DNA from: Melieria omissa
Taxonomy: Eukaryota; Arthropoda; Insecta; Diptera; Ulidiidae
Reading direction: 5' to 3'
DNA length: 64,000 nucleotides
Assembly: GCA_963971225.1 (NCBI GenBank)
Contig: OZ020268.1
Span: 109,956,830 to 110,020,829, forward strand
A program made the translations under genes and the position numbers. Shown piece by piece: positions 1 to 12,637 of this stretch (within the stretch, counting starts at the first letter, position 1; every line of letters starts with the position of its first letter). The notes below the pieces were generated by a model, which worked only from the letters and a program-made list of their open reading frames with translations, did not search any database and had not been told where the DNA came from.

Positions 1-2314
1 TTTTGCGAACAAAGTAAAAGAAATGCGTTCTCGTAATGGAACCAGAAAGAACCAACACACACTTAAGTATAAGTTATACAAATACAAATATAGTCTCGCA
101 TTAGCCCATAGCGCACTGGTACCTGAAGTCGTACAAACAATTACGTTGACTTTTTCGGCCAAAAAATAACAAAGCAATTTAAATCTTTTCCTTATTTTTA
201 ACTAAATATCCACTACAGAAATGGTAAACTTAAACTAAAAACATCGCAGGATATCGCACCAACTTAAGCTTTACATGTCGCAAGAAATATAGAAGCATAT
301 TTCATCAGGCAAATCGTAGAAGGACGAAATGCAAGGATGTAGTAGTGTACATATTAGTCCTAAAGATATATTTTTTTCAAAAAAACTATTGAAAATTTGC
401 AAGGATATTCATGGATAAAGTTTTAAAAGGACATTTTCAGTACCTCTTCGTCCCTTTGCACTACAACATTAAATTTTCTATAATTCTAAGGATTTTTGTC
501 TTTCATTTGATACCCATATTGTTATTCTACAATGCGCTCAATTTTTGAAATAATTCCATGAAAATAGCATGTCCTTTGAATTTCAAAGTCCTTTAAAAAA
601 AAGATCCTGACGTCAGAGAGAAAAACTAAAAACGCAGTTTTACTACATTTGGCCCCTAGTTTCGCGAGTATATAGATTTTTTCAAATGTTTCGAATTTTT
701 TTTGATTTTTGTAGCACGGTGTACTCAATCCAAACCAAACCCATCGATTAAATTAAACTGTGCTTTAAAATTTACTCGCACTTCCTTGCCGTTCCCTAAG
801 TTTTAAAATTTTGTTCACTCAATTCATCACAACCCGCCTTATTCTGTTAGTTTTTTTCTGATGAAAAATCAACTTGACGGCGCGCGTTTTTTCGAGCGTA
901 AGTGGAGTAGCGCGTGTCTTATATCCTCATATCTAAATCCGCTGCGCTTTCAGCTGGGTGCTCATTCCTTCGTACAGTTGTTCGGGCTCAACCATCAATT
1001 CCATCGAGTATTTGGTTTCATTTTATTTAAAATTTATTTCTCCAACTCGACTTAAACTGAGACAAGAGAGCGAAAAAAATCTCAAGTGTCTGTAAGAAAA
1101 GTTTCCTAGGCAACTCCTTCACGGCTGTCGAATGTCGTTGGCTTTGGTGCCGTTACCACTGTTTGTTGTTGTTGTTGTTGTTATGTTTGTTGCTGTTGTG
1201 TGCGCTGTCGGTTGGAAGAGGAAGAGGTTGGAGCAGCAGCAACAGCAGCCAGTCGAAGGCGATATCCTTTCTGGCCTTTGCGAATCAGCAAAGCGCAAAG
1301 GACCACTTGTGAATTTCGCTTTGAAGCTTTCAATTCGGTGCGCGTTACCTTCCCGTCCGTGTGCAATGTGTCTGTGGGTGCGTGTGACTGCGCTCAAAAT
1401 TATGCTTTCCTTTCTTTCTTATTTTGTATATGAGACGCGCTGCGTATTTCTTTCATATAATTCGCCGTTTCCACCAGCACCGTTGGCCGCTGTTGGCTTG
1501 AGATGTATTTCGCGACGCGAGTGCGCGCGTGAAATGTAATAAAAACATTTTTTACACAAATTTTTTCCCTTGAATGTTTTGCTTTTAATTCACTTTTGCC
1601 TTTCTCGCCTTTCGCCGTTTGCGAGCTTTGCTTTGCGTTGAGGCGCAAGCTCGAGCTAAGCCGCTTGCCAGTTGGATAGGCAATGCGTCGCTTGGCGGGA
1701 GCCGAGGAGGGGCGGTACTTGCAACTCGAAGATACTTTGAATGCTGTTCGCACTGAAACGTACCTACCTACATACACGACGGAGACGAAGTGATAGAGCG
1801 CGGCGAATAATATTGTACTTTTGTTATCATAATAGAAAATATTCCACGCGAAAAATGCTTTCAGCGAGCAAAGAAAAAATAAACAAGAAAACATTGTGCA
1901 TAACAATTTTTTAAATCAGAATGCAAACATTCTGTGCAGCAGCGGGAGCAGAGCAAGTGGCCGAGGGAGGGGGCCAACGAAATTTATGATGAATGCAGAA
2001 AGCCATACTTGGAATGGCATCTCGTTTTCCTGCTTCCTCGTCTTGGCAGCTGTTATTGCTGCCGCTTTTGGTGTTGCTGATTGTGTTGGTGTTCTTTTAT
2101 ACTTTCCGCAACCGCTATGCAACGCTATGCTGGAAATGCTTTAATGATTTTTTAAAAATGCTGCGAAAGCATATTAAGTGGTCGAACGTGTGCACACTTT
2201 TCCATGCTGGAGATGTCAATCGTGAGAATTTTGAATACGAAAATCTTCTTCTTACGCAACACAACGCAGAAGAAAAAAAGTATTGTGTGCAACTACGGCT
2301 TAACCTGCTAAATC
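1..2314. other. No gene recognised; AT-rich then mixed unique DNA
   Basis: 360-735 is AT-rich and contains the string TTTGATACCCATATTG, which recurs at 47940 and, inverted and degenerate, near 37380; it looks like an old repeat. 1119-2144 is GC-richer with CAG/GTT trinucleotide runs, which open several overlapping frames on both strands; none has a recognisable domain. Confidence 0.5.
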
Positions 2315-2832
2315 TTAACCCTTTCGCTACAGATTTTTACTGGGGAAAGTTAAAATTTTAAATTTTACGTTTTAGGCTTCTATGTGGTTATGTTAGCAAC
2401 ATTACATAAGACATTTTTTAATTTTTATACTTGGACCCTGTATTTTAGAGTGTTTTTCTATGAGAGCAACTACATAGTTGTGGCTGTAATTAATACTTAA
2501 ACATACAACTTTTTACGCATAACGAAAATTTGAATATTTCTTTATTCAGCCAAAATTAAAAAAAAGTATCTAAATTGAAAGAAAACATCAAATTAAAAAG
2601 TTATCTACATTTTTCTGCTTCTTCTTCCTTTAGTATGTCAAGATATACCATTAAAAAACGTGTATTCTTGTCTTCTGTAAACTTTAATATTCATTTTATT
2701 AATTTCGTATTTTTCCTAAACCTTCAAACTATTCTAAGGACCAACAAAAAATGTATTCTTGAAACCACAGAGGGTTCAGACGTTCACAAAGTAGCATGTT
2801 GCCATATGGCAACAAAATAGCGAAAGGGTTAA
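2315..2832. mobile_element. piggyBac-like MITE with TTAA target duplication
   Basis: The element at 2319-2828 (510 bp) starts CCCTTTCGCTA and ends with its exact inverse TAGCGAAAGGG. It is flanked by TTAA at 2315-2318 and 2829-2832, the hallmark target duplication of piggyBac transposons. The ends resemble the CCCTTTCC ends of the 4873-5974 element. No transposase remnant is seen, so it is non-autonomous. Confidence 0.7.
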
Positions 2833-4187
2833 CCATTTACGTATCGATATCCCCACTAATAATTCTGTGTGTGTTTATTTCAGAAATGAAAATCAAAATT
2901 TATTACGTTTACTCAGGAGCAGAAAGACCATAAAAATCTGACCCAAAAAATACCACATCATTTTTAAAAGATAATGAGCAACAGAAACTTATTGAGATTT
3001 TCAATTTCCATTGTCCAAGTTATTTTATTAAATTTAATAGTTATAGTATTTGACTTTATTTCATCGCTAATAGCTCTAATGATGACTAATAGAATGAGAA
3101 AACAACCACTTTCCGATTCATTGCAATGTCAAACACTTTGCCAAGAGTAATATTAACAACAACAAAAATATTTACATATGTATATGCATGGAAGGTGCAC
3201 CTGACGCTCGCTGAACAAACATTCAACATCTGTGCATCTGCTGCTCCCACCACTCTACCATTCTTCCGCCCTTACACCTGCGCGCCCATTGGCCCATTCG
3301 TAGTGGAGGCTTTTCCTCAACACTACATCAAAACTGCTCGCCTGTCATGTTTTGCATATTGACAGCATGCTACCAACAACGTTGTGCAAACAGAGCAGAG
3401 CGAAATGCAAATTCTGCAATGTTTGAGTGTTTTAATAACAACCCAACCCATCCAAAGCCAAACATCATCCGAATTCGAATCTGAATTCGAGTCGAGCCCA
3501 GCCCACGGACAAACAGTGGCAAAAGGCGCACTTAACGTAAATAAAGCGGCGCTCGGCTGCAAACCGAAAAGGCTGTCAAAATTCAAAATGTACATCAGGC
3601 GTGAGTGTTTGACTAGCAGCGGTTATATCAATAGATGAGTGAGGGCAAAACATTCATTTCTGTTGGGAAAGCAACTATCCAGATTTATAAAAGAATTGCA
3701 ATTGAGAGAAGGAAACGGGTGAGAAGAAGAGTTGTTTAAGCCTAATGGCGACGAGCCCACAGCTCAGACAGCCGAAAAGTGCTGCGTAATAGTTGTGTAG
3801 GAGAACTACTTTCAATATTTTCCGCAGCCCGCATTGCAAATGTTTATTATGCAAATCGAAGCCCTGACATTACCACAATCAGCGAACACGGCAGCTGTTG
3901 AATATGGCATATTGGCAAAGTACTCGAGCAGCGCCAAATAGTCGCAGCGCATTGAAGTCTACAGTCGCGCACCGGTCCGAGCAATCTCTGCACATCCAAC
4001 GTAGGACACGCTATCTGTAAGCGCAGGAGTCACGAAGGCCTTGGCTGAGACAAGCAGTGCCAAGAAGAAGGAGGACTTGCAGTGGTGCCACTTAATAAAT
4101 GATGCTCGTGCGTGCGGCAGCGCATTGCCGCACAGTGGGGTAATTGATGCCCCTAATGGCGATTAATTCAAAAAGTGAAAAGCAAAT
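2833..4187. other. No gene recognised; unique-looking DNA
   Basis: Moderately GC-rich around 3200-4140. Overlapping frames occur on both strands at 3323-3638 but show no domain, start context or splice logic. Confidence 0.4.
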
Positions 4188-6389
4188 GAGGAGGTCCATA
4201 ACAAAACGCAATAATTCCACCATAACAATTTTTGGATAAACGAATAAATTTAATTAAAGTCAGTAGGATACATATTTTCTTTTAAATAGTTGTTGTGTTG
4301 TATAATAGTTTTCTAGGAACAATACAAATCATAAATAAGTTAATTTATTTGGCAATTACTTTTTTAGTTATTTAGAAAACAAATTTGGAAATGTTGCGTT
4401 TTGGTCCGATACATAGTATTTATTTCATTATGCTATGAACCCTATGGAGATGTTGTGTTTTGATATGAACTATGTTTGGAATTGAGGCGTTTTGCTGTGA
4501 ATAACATAGAAATAAAATCTTTTTGATTTGAATTGCATAAGTTTCATTATATTACACAAGTACATTCAAGTATTACAAAAGTATAGTATGTAGCCAAGTA
4601 TTAAAAAAATCATTGTGTTACACTCTCATTCCCGTGTTCTCCTCCAAATAGTCACAAGGAACTATTTCCAATAGTTTAACAACATCTTTCTTCTTTTCTA
4701 ACTAAATTACAACACCACGAGGAATTCTATTTCAATTCAATTTTGTAAGATTCAAAAGTTTTCACTATACATTGCGTTTGCTGATTTGTGGAGAGTTTAA
4801 AGTACATTCTTTTCATACTCTGTATGCCGTTTATAGGACGGTAATATTCTGCCAACATTTTTAAATCCTTAACCCTTTCCGGTCATTTTCCACATTTCTT
4901 GAGATACAAATTTTTCCTTCAAAATATTAACTCTTATTGAACATTTTAGCAATAAAATATAAAAAAATTTGAAAAAAATCATTCTGGTTGAGAATTACAG
5001 CTTCATCAATTTTGTACGATGTATCGTACAATGTTCCGCAAAGGAGAAAAATTTATGAATTTTTCGTTTCAGTTTTTTAAGTTTTGTGAACAATTCACTG
5101 ATTTTTTTGATAAAAAATATAAATTATAACAACAAAAAATCAAAACGTGATTTCATTTTGGTCGAAAGTTATATACATTATATATATAAACAATTGATTC
5201 ACATTTATTCGGTCTTATATAACTGTTGTTGTTGTTGAAAAGCCCTTTTTCTCTCAATAAAGTACAGAATCAATAAAAATTAGTATAACTTTACAGAAAG
5301 ATACTGAATATAGCCGATTCTTACTATCATAGTGGGAGTGGCAAGTACGCATGACTAACCTTACATAACCCGTGTCTGCCCAGTAAAACACAAAATCGTC
5401 TAGTAATTCTTATTTTTAATCGAAAATTGCCGAATAGTCGAATTTTACTACCCACGTGGTTTACAGGTGGGCGTGGCAGGCATACAAATGCAAAAAATCT
5501 GTTACCAAACCTATAATTAAAAAAAATGCAAACATCACTTGCAACCTTTGACTTCCATTTGTACGATATATCGTACAAAGCTTTGCAACCCTTGTGGTCA
5601 TTTGTACGATATATCGTCCAATTTTTTTAAAGGCACGTGAAAAATATTTAGACGGAAAAAATGTTAAATTTAGTAAGTTCTATAAATCAACTGAGATTCA
5701 AACTTTGAAATTGTTTCCCTTTTTGGTACCAAAAAGTATTAAATATTTAAAAATTCCTATGCAGAAGTACCGTCATTTGCTGGTTTTTCAAAATCTTGCA
5801 AAAAGCTGCTTACAAAACGCACTCATCTTGTGTAGCCACGGCTATTATGATTTATATTTTTAAAAAGAATGATACAACACAGCCTAATTAATGTTGCATA
5901 AAAGGTGCACTCGCTGTCAAATAAAAAATCATCGATAAAATTGTACGATATATCGTACAAATTTCCGGAAAGGGTTAGGGTGCCAATCGTTTCCTAAAAT
6001 CTTAACTTGCCCGTGCACAGAATAAACTTTCTGATAACCTTATTTAACAAAAATTGTAGTATGTTTTCGCAAATCTTTTTCAACACGACCAAAAACTCGC
6101 TACAATTTTTACCGTTTTATAGTTATTGTACAGATACCATAACAATAAATTTAAATTTTATTGTAGAGGTACTTTTCACTAATATCTCGAAGTTATTTGT
6201 TGCATAGATATGGAAATGCTGCATTTTGGTCTGAACCATTATTTTAGGTTTTGAATTACAGTGAAATTATTGACCTTTGGTATGTTTTATAACAATTGTT
6301 ACATAAATTTTAACATGTAGAATTGGATTCAGTCAAAAAAACGAGAAACTTAAAAAGTGGAATTATTGCGTTTTGTTATGGACCTCCTC
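4188..6389. mobile_element. 2.2-kb terminal-inverted-repeat element with a nested insertion
   Basis: A perfect 33-bp inverted repeat is present at 4188-4220 and 6357-6389, beginning GAGGAGGTCCATAACAAAAC. AAAT flanks it on both sides (4184-4187, 6390-6393), a possible 4-bp target duplication. Related subterminal strings (GGAAATG.TGC.TTTTGGTC) occur inside both halves near 4388 and 6210. It encodes no recognisable protein. The superfamily is not assigned. The 4873-5974 element sits inside and must be younger. Confidence 0.7.
4869..5978. mobile_element. piggyBac-like MITE carrying four copies of a 20-bp palindrome
   Basis: The ends CCCTTTCCGG (4873) and CCGGAAAGGG (to 5974) are inverted; the left flank is TTAA (4869-4872), the right flank TTAG (mutated TTAA). 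The inside holds the palindrome TTGTACGATATATCGTACAA: perfect at 5559-5578 and 5941-5960, one mismatch at 5012-5031 and 5602-5621. No transposase homology was found. Confidence 0.65.
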
Positions 6390-6393
6390 AAAT

Positions 6394-7373
6394 ATCTTAA
6401 TAGTATTTGGTATCGGGGAAAAGCAAATCAAATTGTGCATCACTGAGTGAAAATAGAAACGATGTACATTGCACAGTATTGTCACAGCACGCTTTGCAAA
6501 ATGCATATTCGTTCAATGCTCCGTTGGGTTTAGTACGCTTTACGCATTTTGCAGCTATTTGAACTGCTGTTTTTTAATATAATGCTCGTTAAACTTTATT
6601 TTTTTAACTTTACCTGAAGTTGCCTGAGAGCAACTTCACCTAATTGTCATCTTATAGCAAAAGCTACGATTGATTTATGGGTTTAATTTAAGTATACACC
6701 AACAAATTAATATTTTTACAAGTGATTTCAAAGCAAATGACAAAACTTTTACTGTTATCCCCAAAATAATTTCCAATAATTTGCAGCGATATCAAGGAAA
6801 GTTTGTGTTCTAATTGAAGTCCACAAATTGGGCGCGTTTGATCAAAAACCCTGTTTCATTCATTAAGGTTAAATAAAATCAAAAGTGATTATTTTGTATT
6901 TTTCCATAAATATTAAATAGTTTCTCTGTAATTAGAAAATATTGATACAAAAATGATTTAACCCGTTTCTAGCTGAAATGGTTGAAAAGTAAACTAGCTA
7001 TAGAACTTCAAATTTCGTGTGCACACTTCTCAAGCAAGTGTTTCATGATTTAAATACCAAAAAGTAATATCGGGACACAGGGTAAAAATCGGGGTCGGAA
7101 GGGTTAAGGATATAAGTGGACATATCGTTACTTTGACAGTGAAAGGCAGTAATAATTTTGTATGATATATAAATTATATATATTTGACTACTATATTGCA
7201 AAAAATTATGTGCCTTTTTTTGAAATATTTAAGTTTTAGTGCTTCAAAGCGGTGCTAAATTGTGTGATTTCGATTGATTTTTATGTAATGAGGTAATGAA
7301 TGTATGAGGTGAATGAATAAGGTGTTATTATAAGGTTCGGAATATTAGTTTTTTTATGATTTTATTACACCTT
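6394..7373. other. No gene recognised; AT-rich DNA
   Basis: AT-rich with no recognised coding frame. GGAAGGGTTAA at about 7096 resembles an isolated piggyBac-like end, with TTAACCCGTTT at 6959 as a weak possible partner. Confidence 0.35.
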
Positions 7374-7999
7374 CGTAAATAAGTACTTACTTACTTACTT
7401 AACTGGCCATAACAACCCGTTATCGGGTTACGGCCTGCCGCAAAACTTCTCTCCAGGCGCCTCTGCTTCGCGCGCGCCTTCTCCAGTTGGTCACACCAAG
7501 AGATACCAGGGCCTCTTCCACTTGGTCCTTCCACCGGAGACACGGCCTCCCTCTTCGCCGTCGACCTCCAACCATCGCATCGAATACCTTTTTCGCCGGA
7601 GCTTCGTCGTCCATGCGGCAGACATGACCGAGCCAGCGTAGCCGCTGGATGTTAATTCGCTGCGCTACGTCCATGTCCTTATACAGCTCATACAGCTCGT
7701 TATTGGTTCGTATGCGATAGTCGTCACCAACCCGAACAGGGCCGAAGATTTTGCGAAGCACCTTCCTCTCGAACACTCCAAGGGCCGCTATGTCGTTTCG
7801 TGTCATTGTCCATGCTTCAGCGCCATAGAGGAGCACGGGCAAGATAAGCGTCCTATAGAGTGAAAGTTTTGTCGGTCGAGAGAGGTCTCTACTTCTCAAT
7901 TGCCTACCGAGACCGTAGTAGCACCTGTTGGCAAGAGTTATCCTTCGCTTTATCTCCAGACTGACATCATTGCTGCTGTTGATGGCGTAAATAAGTACT
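7374..7999 (-). mobile_element. 5'-truncated non-LTR retrotransposon with 14-bp target duplication
   Basis: On the minus strand one open frame from about 7985 to 7420 reads INSSNDVSLEIKRRIT and on through YGAEAWTM, RWLGHVCRM and GRRRRGRPCLRWKDQ, the C-terminal tail typical of RT ORFs of non-LTR elements. The 3' end carries an ACTT repeat (7384-7401 on the plus strand). The string CGTAAATAAGTACT flanks both sides (7374-7387 and 7986-7999) as a perfect 14-bp target-site duplication. The catalytic RT part is missing through 5' truncation. The frame is intact, suggesting a young insertion; the clade is not assigned (simple-repeat tail rather than poly(A)). Confidence 0.85.
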
Positions 8000-8330
8000 A
8001 AACTAAAATATTAAATAATAACTTCTGATTTTACTTAGAGTTAAAGTGACCATATCATTAATATATTTTGTTTTCAAACATATTTCTATACAGATGTATA
8101 GGTTTCTGCATAAGGATAGAGGTCGGAATAAGTATGTGGATTAACCGTAGTTTTGAATTCTTCCTTTTACTGTTTCTGTTCATTTTGTATAATTGGCAAG
8201 AGGGTTCTTTCGAAACGGAGATCTATCGGTTGAAATCAAGAATGTTGATTTGAAAATAATAAAAAGATGGTACGTATTGCAACAAAACTCATCTATGGTA
8301 TTGCTTTTCTAAGGCAATATGGGTACCAAA
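8000..8330. other. No gene recognised
   Basis: Short AT-rich spacer between the non-LTR relic and the Helitron-like element. Confidence 0.3.
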
Positions 8331-9419
8331 CGATTCAGCGTATCATTGCGGCAAACATAGGCTATAATATAATCGGCCACGCCCACTAAATTAATAAAAC
8401 GAAGCTACGGTACATGTCGGTAAATCAGTATTAATAATAAATGATTCCGTGTTTCATTGATGTTAACAGAGGATATATAAGATTGACCGCGCTCACCTGA
8501 TATGCCTTTTCGCCACGCCTACTATAATAACAAATTATACGACACTAAAATTCAAAAACTAGACAGCCGATTAGTTGAATTTTTCACGGAATGTTCGTCT
8601 TGAGTAAGTCTCAGTAAACCACATATGTAGTGCGAATACGACCCGATAGGTAGGCGTGGCACCTCCCATACAACTTATATTTGCATTATGGAATATTTTC
8701 GTAATGAAAAGGCGGACAGCATTAAAATTTGGTGCAGGGCCAATTGGTAAAAATTAAATGGGCGTGACACTTTTTTCTCATTAATGACACTCGGTACAAA
8801 CGTATGATGTATGTTAGTTATGTTTTTCGATAGGGGAATGGGGTGGGTTTTTGACAAGGGGCATGGCACCGCCCATACAATTAAAATTTTCAATATGGAA
8901 TATCTTCGGAATGAGAAATCGAGCAGCATTACAATTTGGTGCGGGGCCACCATTTCGATGTGCCGTTTCACTGGTAAAACTTGTGAGCGTTGGACAAGGG
9001 GCGTGGCACTTTTTAAGCAACCCAAATGTTTTGAATATCTGTGGAACGACAAATCACACTTCAAGGATTTAAGATTTAGATGTGCCCTTCGACATGGGAA
9101 TGGGGTGGGTACTGGGCGAGGGGCATGGCGCCGCCCATAGAGCCCAAATTTTTAATGTGTAATAGCTTCCCATAGATGTGTCATTCTACTGGCAAAATTT
9201 TATGGACGTTGAACAAGAGGCGCGTCATATTTTTTGTGCCTGAAATTTCCCGCGACTGAAGTCGCATATCAATGAAACCGAGTCATACCCTTCCACTGGA
9301 GGAATTGGGAATTACATAAAAGAGGCGTGGCATCGCCTATAGAGTGTAGTATGAAGAAACTTAATTAATTTGGCCCATTGACTTCAAGCTTGCGTGCAAA
9401 GCCGCAGGGCCCTACTAGT
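8331..9419 (+). mobile_element. Helitron-like element copy 1, with internal tandem repeats
   Basis: The 3' end reads GCAAAGCCGCAGGGCCCTACTAG|T (CTAG at 9415-9418), matching the other two copies. The inside contains about two and a half units of a roughly 210-265 bp tandem repeat, marked by recurring GGCGTGGCACCGCCCAT and GGGCGTGGCA boxes at about 8649, 8859 and 9121. A CTAG|T end with central tandem repeats fits Helitron/Helentron non-autonomous elements, but the 5' boundary is unclear and no Rep/helicase is present. The frames here are repeat artefacts. Confidence 0.55.
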
Positions 9420-11450
9420 ATTTTATAATTTTGGTATAAAAAGCCCAGAATTTTACATATTTTCTAAAGTTGAATAAAAAAAAAACAACAGTGTTGTTTT
9501 TCATTTATCTTACATATTTGTAAATGTTTCCTCTATGTAAAAAAAAATACTTAACATTAATATTGTTGCTCAGGTGAATTGATTGCCGTTTTCAATGGTC
9601 AATACCCCACTGTGCGCCGATGCCACTTGTTTACCGACATCGGCTTTGGATGTGGCATCGGCATCGGCATCAGCACCGGCATCTGTATCGACATTTGGCA
9701 CAAAATTCATAAATGCTAATTTCAACACGTTACATCGTTACAAATATGAATATTAACCATGAGTTGGCAAACGTGGCAGCCACAAGCGGCTGCTGCGTGC
9801 AAGCGGAGCGCCAAGGATTCAGATCGAACCGCACACATACCTATGCAAGTATAGTTGCGAAGAGAAAGCTCTATAGGGACAATGTGGGCCGTGAAATAGT
9901 GTGAGCGGCGTATCTATGTCGCTGGAAGGAGTCAATGCCACTTTGTACTTTAATAAAATCCTCGCAACAATTTCAAATGAAGCAATCAAGGCGTTCAGCT
10001 TTGATACCGTCGATACTTTGGGCGTTGCTTGTTGTGCCAGTACGAGTGTTGCCCGCTTATGCACGCAACAACAACGACAACATGTAAGGTTGTTGGCTGT
10101 AAGGAACTTTAGAGCTCTGTGCGTGTGTGCAGGTTGTGCGTGAATGCGAATGTTGGCGCACAGTTTCGGAATACTAAACAGTTGCTAGTGCCGAGCGGGC
10201 GCCACATATTGGTCTCTGCATTGTTGGCCTCTAATTGGCTGCGCTGCTGGCTGGCGTGTAACATTTGTTCGATTTGCAGGCCTCGCTCGCTGCCGCTGTG
10301 CACTCGACTCAAATCGGCCGCATGAATTAGAGTGGCAGTTGTGGCTGCGGCTCGGCAGCGATATTCAATTTTTAATTTTCATTATTAGTTCAGCTTTTGA
10401 AAGCGATCAAAAGATGAAACCAATTACGCCAGGGGCCACACCAGAGGCTGTGATGTTGCGAGTTGCTGAGTAGATGTGGCACACTTTTTGAAATTGCCTC
10501 TTGCAACCGTAATGAGTGGACTATAATCTGAAGTTGTGGTCATCGCACCGAGAGCAGCTGTGCATCCGAAACTTATCGGATATTACTATGTTTTAATAGA
10601 GTGAAATGTGCAGAATGTGAGTAAAGTATATAGAAAAATATATAACGAAGTATATATTTTTGTTGAAAAAAGCAAAATAGCTCAAAGCTTAGATCCTTCC
10701 TCAACAAATGCATATATATTTTGAACACCTCCTCAACTTTTACTTCAAACAGTTTTCTTTCAGTTGCAAACAAAAAAAGCTATTCGATTATGCAAATCGC
10801 CAAATTTGACTCAATTAACCAAAACACAAAATTGCTATGCATAAAATACTTAGTACTTTCAGCGCCAACACCCTTGATTTGCATTTCATAACCGCTTCAA
10901 ATGTTTTTGCACTTTTAATGCTGCACAATTGTAGTCGCAGCGAGGTGCCAGACCGCGAAAGTCATTTTTGATTTTATTGCAATGTGAAAAAAATTAGATC
11001 GCAATCGATTTTTACCCCATAACAATAACAATATCAATAACGAATGCACAGAAAAAACAACAGTGGAAAACAATTTGACTGTCAATAAAAATGCGAAATA
11101 ACGACAAATTTCAGAACAATGCGTCACAGGACTGCGAGTTGTGAAGTGTGAGCGTGTGTCGGAGTGTGAGCGCAGCTTGTCTCTAAAAATAGCAAGAAAG
11201 ATGGGAGAATTGGGAAGATTATTATTTTTGAGTTACCCGACACGTCAGAGCCGCGTGTGCAACTGCCGTCAATTGGCATTTGACATTTTGACGTGAGTGC
11301 CTGGCTGCAGTGACCGGTAGGTGTTGACATTGTGTCTGGACACTTTTCCCCTGACTTGTAAACTTAAGTAAACAAATCCGTATGTATGAACAGTTTCTGT
11401 GCTATTTATAGGATATAGAGTATAAGAACATAAATATATAAGTACGTACT
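9420..11450. other. No gene recognised; unique DNA
   Basis: Contains a short CGGCAT-type hexamer run near 9640-9685. Overlapping frames on both strands at 9713-10325 lack domains and are not called. Confidence 0.4.
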
Positions 11451-11544
11451 CAAAGATGTGCTTGTTGGCGAGAGTGAGAACAGCCAGAAAGGACGATTGC
11501 AAGCATATCGCATACCCACTACAAAAGTGACACAACTCAACTGT

Positions 11545-11655
11545 TAAACTAAACTAAACTAAACTAAACTAAACTAAACTAAACTAAACTAAACTAAACT
11601 AAACTAAACTAAACTAAACTAAACTAAACTAAACTAAACTAAACTAAACTAAACT
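11545..11655. repeat. AAACT pentanucleotide microsatellite, about 22 units
   Basis: A nearly perfect uninterrupted run of AAACT. Perfection suggests recent expansion and likely length polymorphism. Confidence 0.98.
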
Positions 11656-12637
11656 GTTTTTGAGCTGAATAACCAATTTTTTAAAATAACGTATAAACTG
11701 TTTAGTTAAAAATTTCCTGCAGATTATGCTTTAGAATAAGTTACAAAAATTCGTTAAATCGATCGATTTTTTTTTTGTTTTTAACCATCTTTCTTAAGAA
11801 ATAAGTCTCACATATTCAATTTTTACCCTTCTGCCTATCCCTTGGGGTCCATTTGAACCCAGGCGGAATTAAAAAATGGTTGAGTGGTCGTCTACTTGTG
11901 TTATTTAGTGTTTATCGCGCTTACAACCCACTAAAAATCAAGAAAACCACTTTTTGGAGCTTCTCCTTTTCTTTTGTGATTTATGTGTAACATTTCTTTA
12001 TGTTTTGTCAGTAAATTATGTAATCATTTGATTGGAGTCATCCTGACCCCAAAGGACAGTGATCGCAGTTTTGAGCCAAAAACAGACAGAAGGTTAAACA
12101 AATATCTTGTTTTATTACAGCATTTTCAAAATACAAAAAGTCTTCGATGCGGATTGCCTCTTTACCGCAAATCAACTTTTCTGTATGGGAATTTCTCTTG
12201 GTTGATTATTGAAATTTTTAATTTTTAAAAGAAAAAAGCCGACCGAACCCAAAACAAATCCTGTAAAAATTATCAGCAATGTATACAAACAGAATTTGAA
12301 AATGTTGGTAAGTTGACGTAAATTTAAAAGTTTTAACGTAACACAAACAAAAACAATTGAGGTACCGTTCACTTGACGAAACCAAATATCCATTGTAATT
12401 GTAAAGAATGTGAATGCTCAAATAAAAACAATTCGAAGAGTGAAAAGCAACATAAATATTCGTTATATCGAATAGCAAATTTCACTTTTGTTCGTAATAT
12501 AGAAATATAATATATATATATATATATATAATATAATATAGAAAACATAGAAAAATCAATGGAAAAAATTTGGCCTTACGTTAAATCGGAAATTCGTTAA
12601 ATGGAAAGTTCGTTATACTGGACGTTCACTGTACTAA
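11656..12637. other. No gene recognised; AT-rich, with a TA run and a pogo-like terminus
   Basis: A TA dinucleotide run lies at about 12508-12530. The sequence CGTTATACTGGACGTTCACTGTA at the right edge has the form of a pogo-like 3' terminus next to TA; its partner end was not found. Confidence 0.35.

Noticed and set aside
1400..1906. 168-aa minus-strand ORF
   Set aside because: No domain, overlaps other frames in repeat-rich DNA.
8675..9140. Overlapping ORFs on both strands
   Set aside because: Products of the Helitron-like tandem units.
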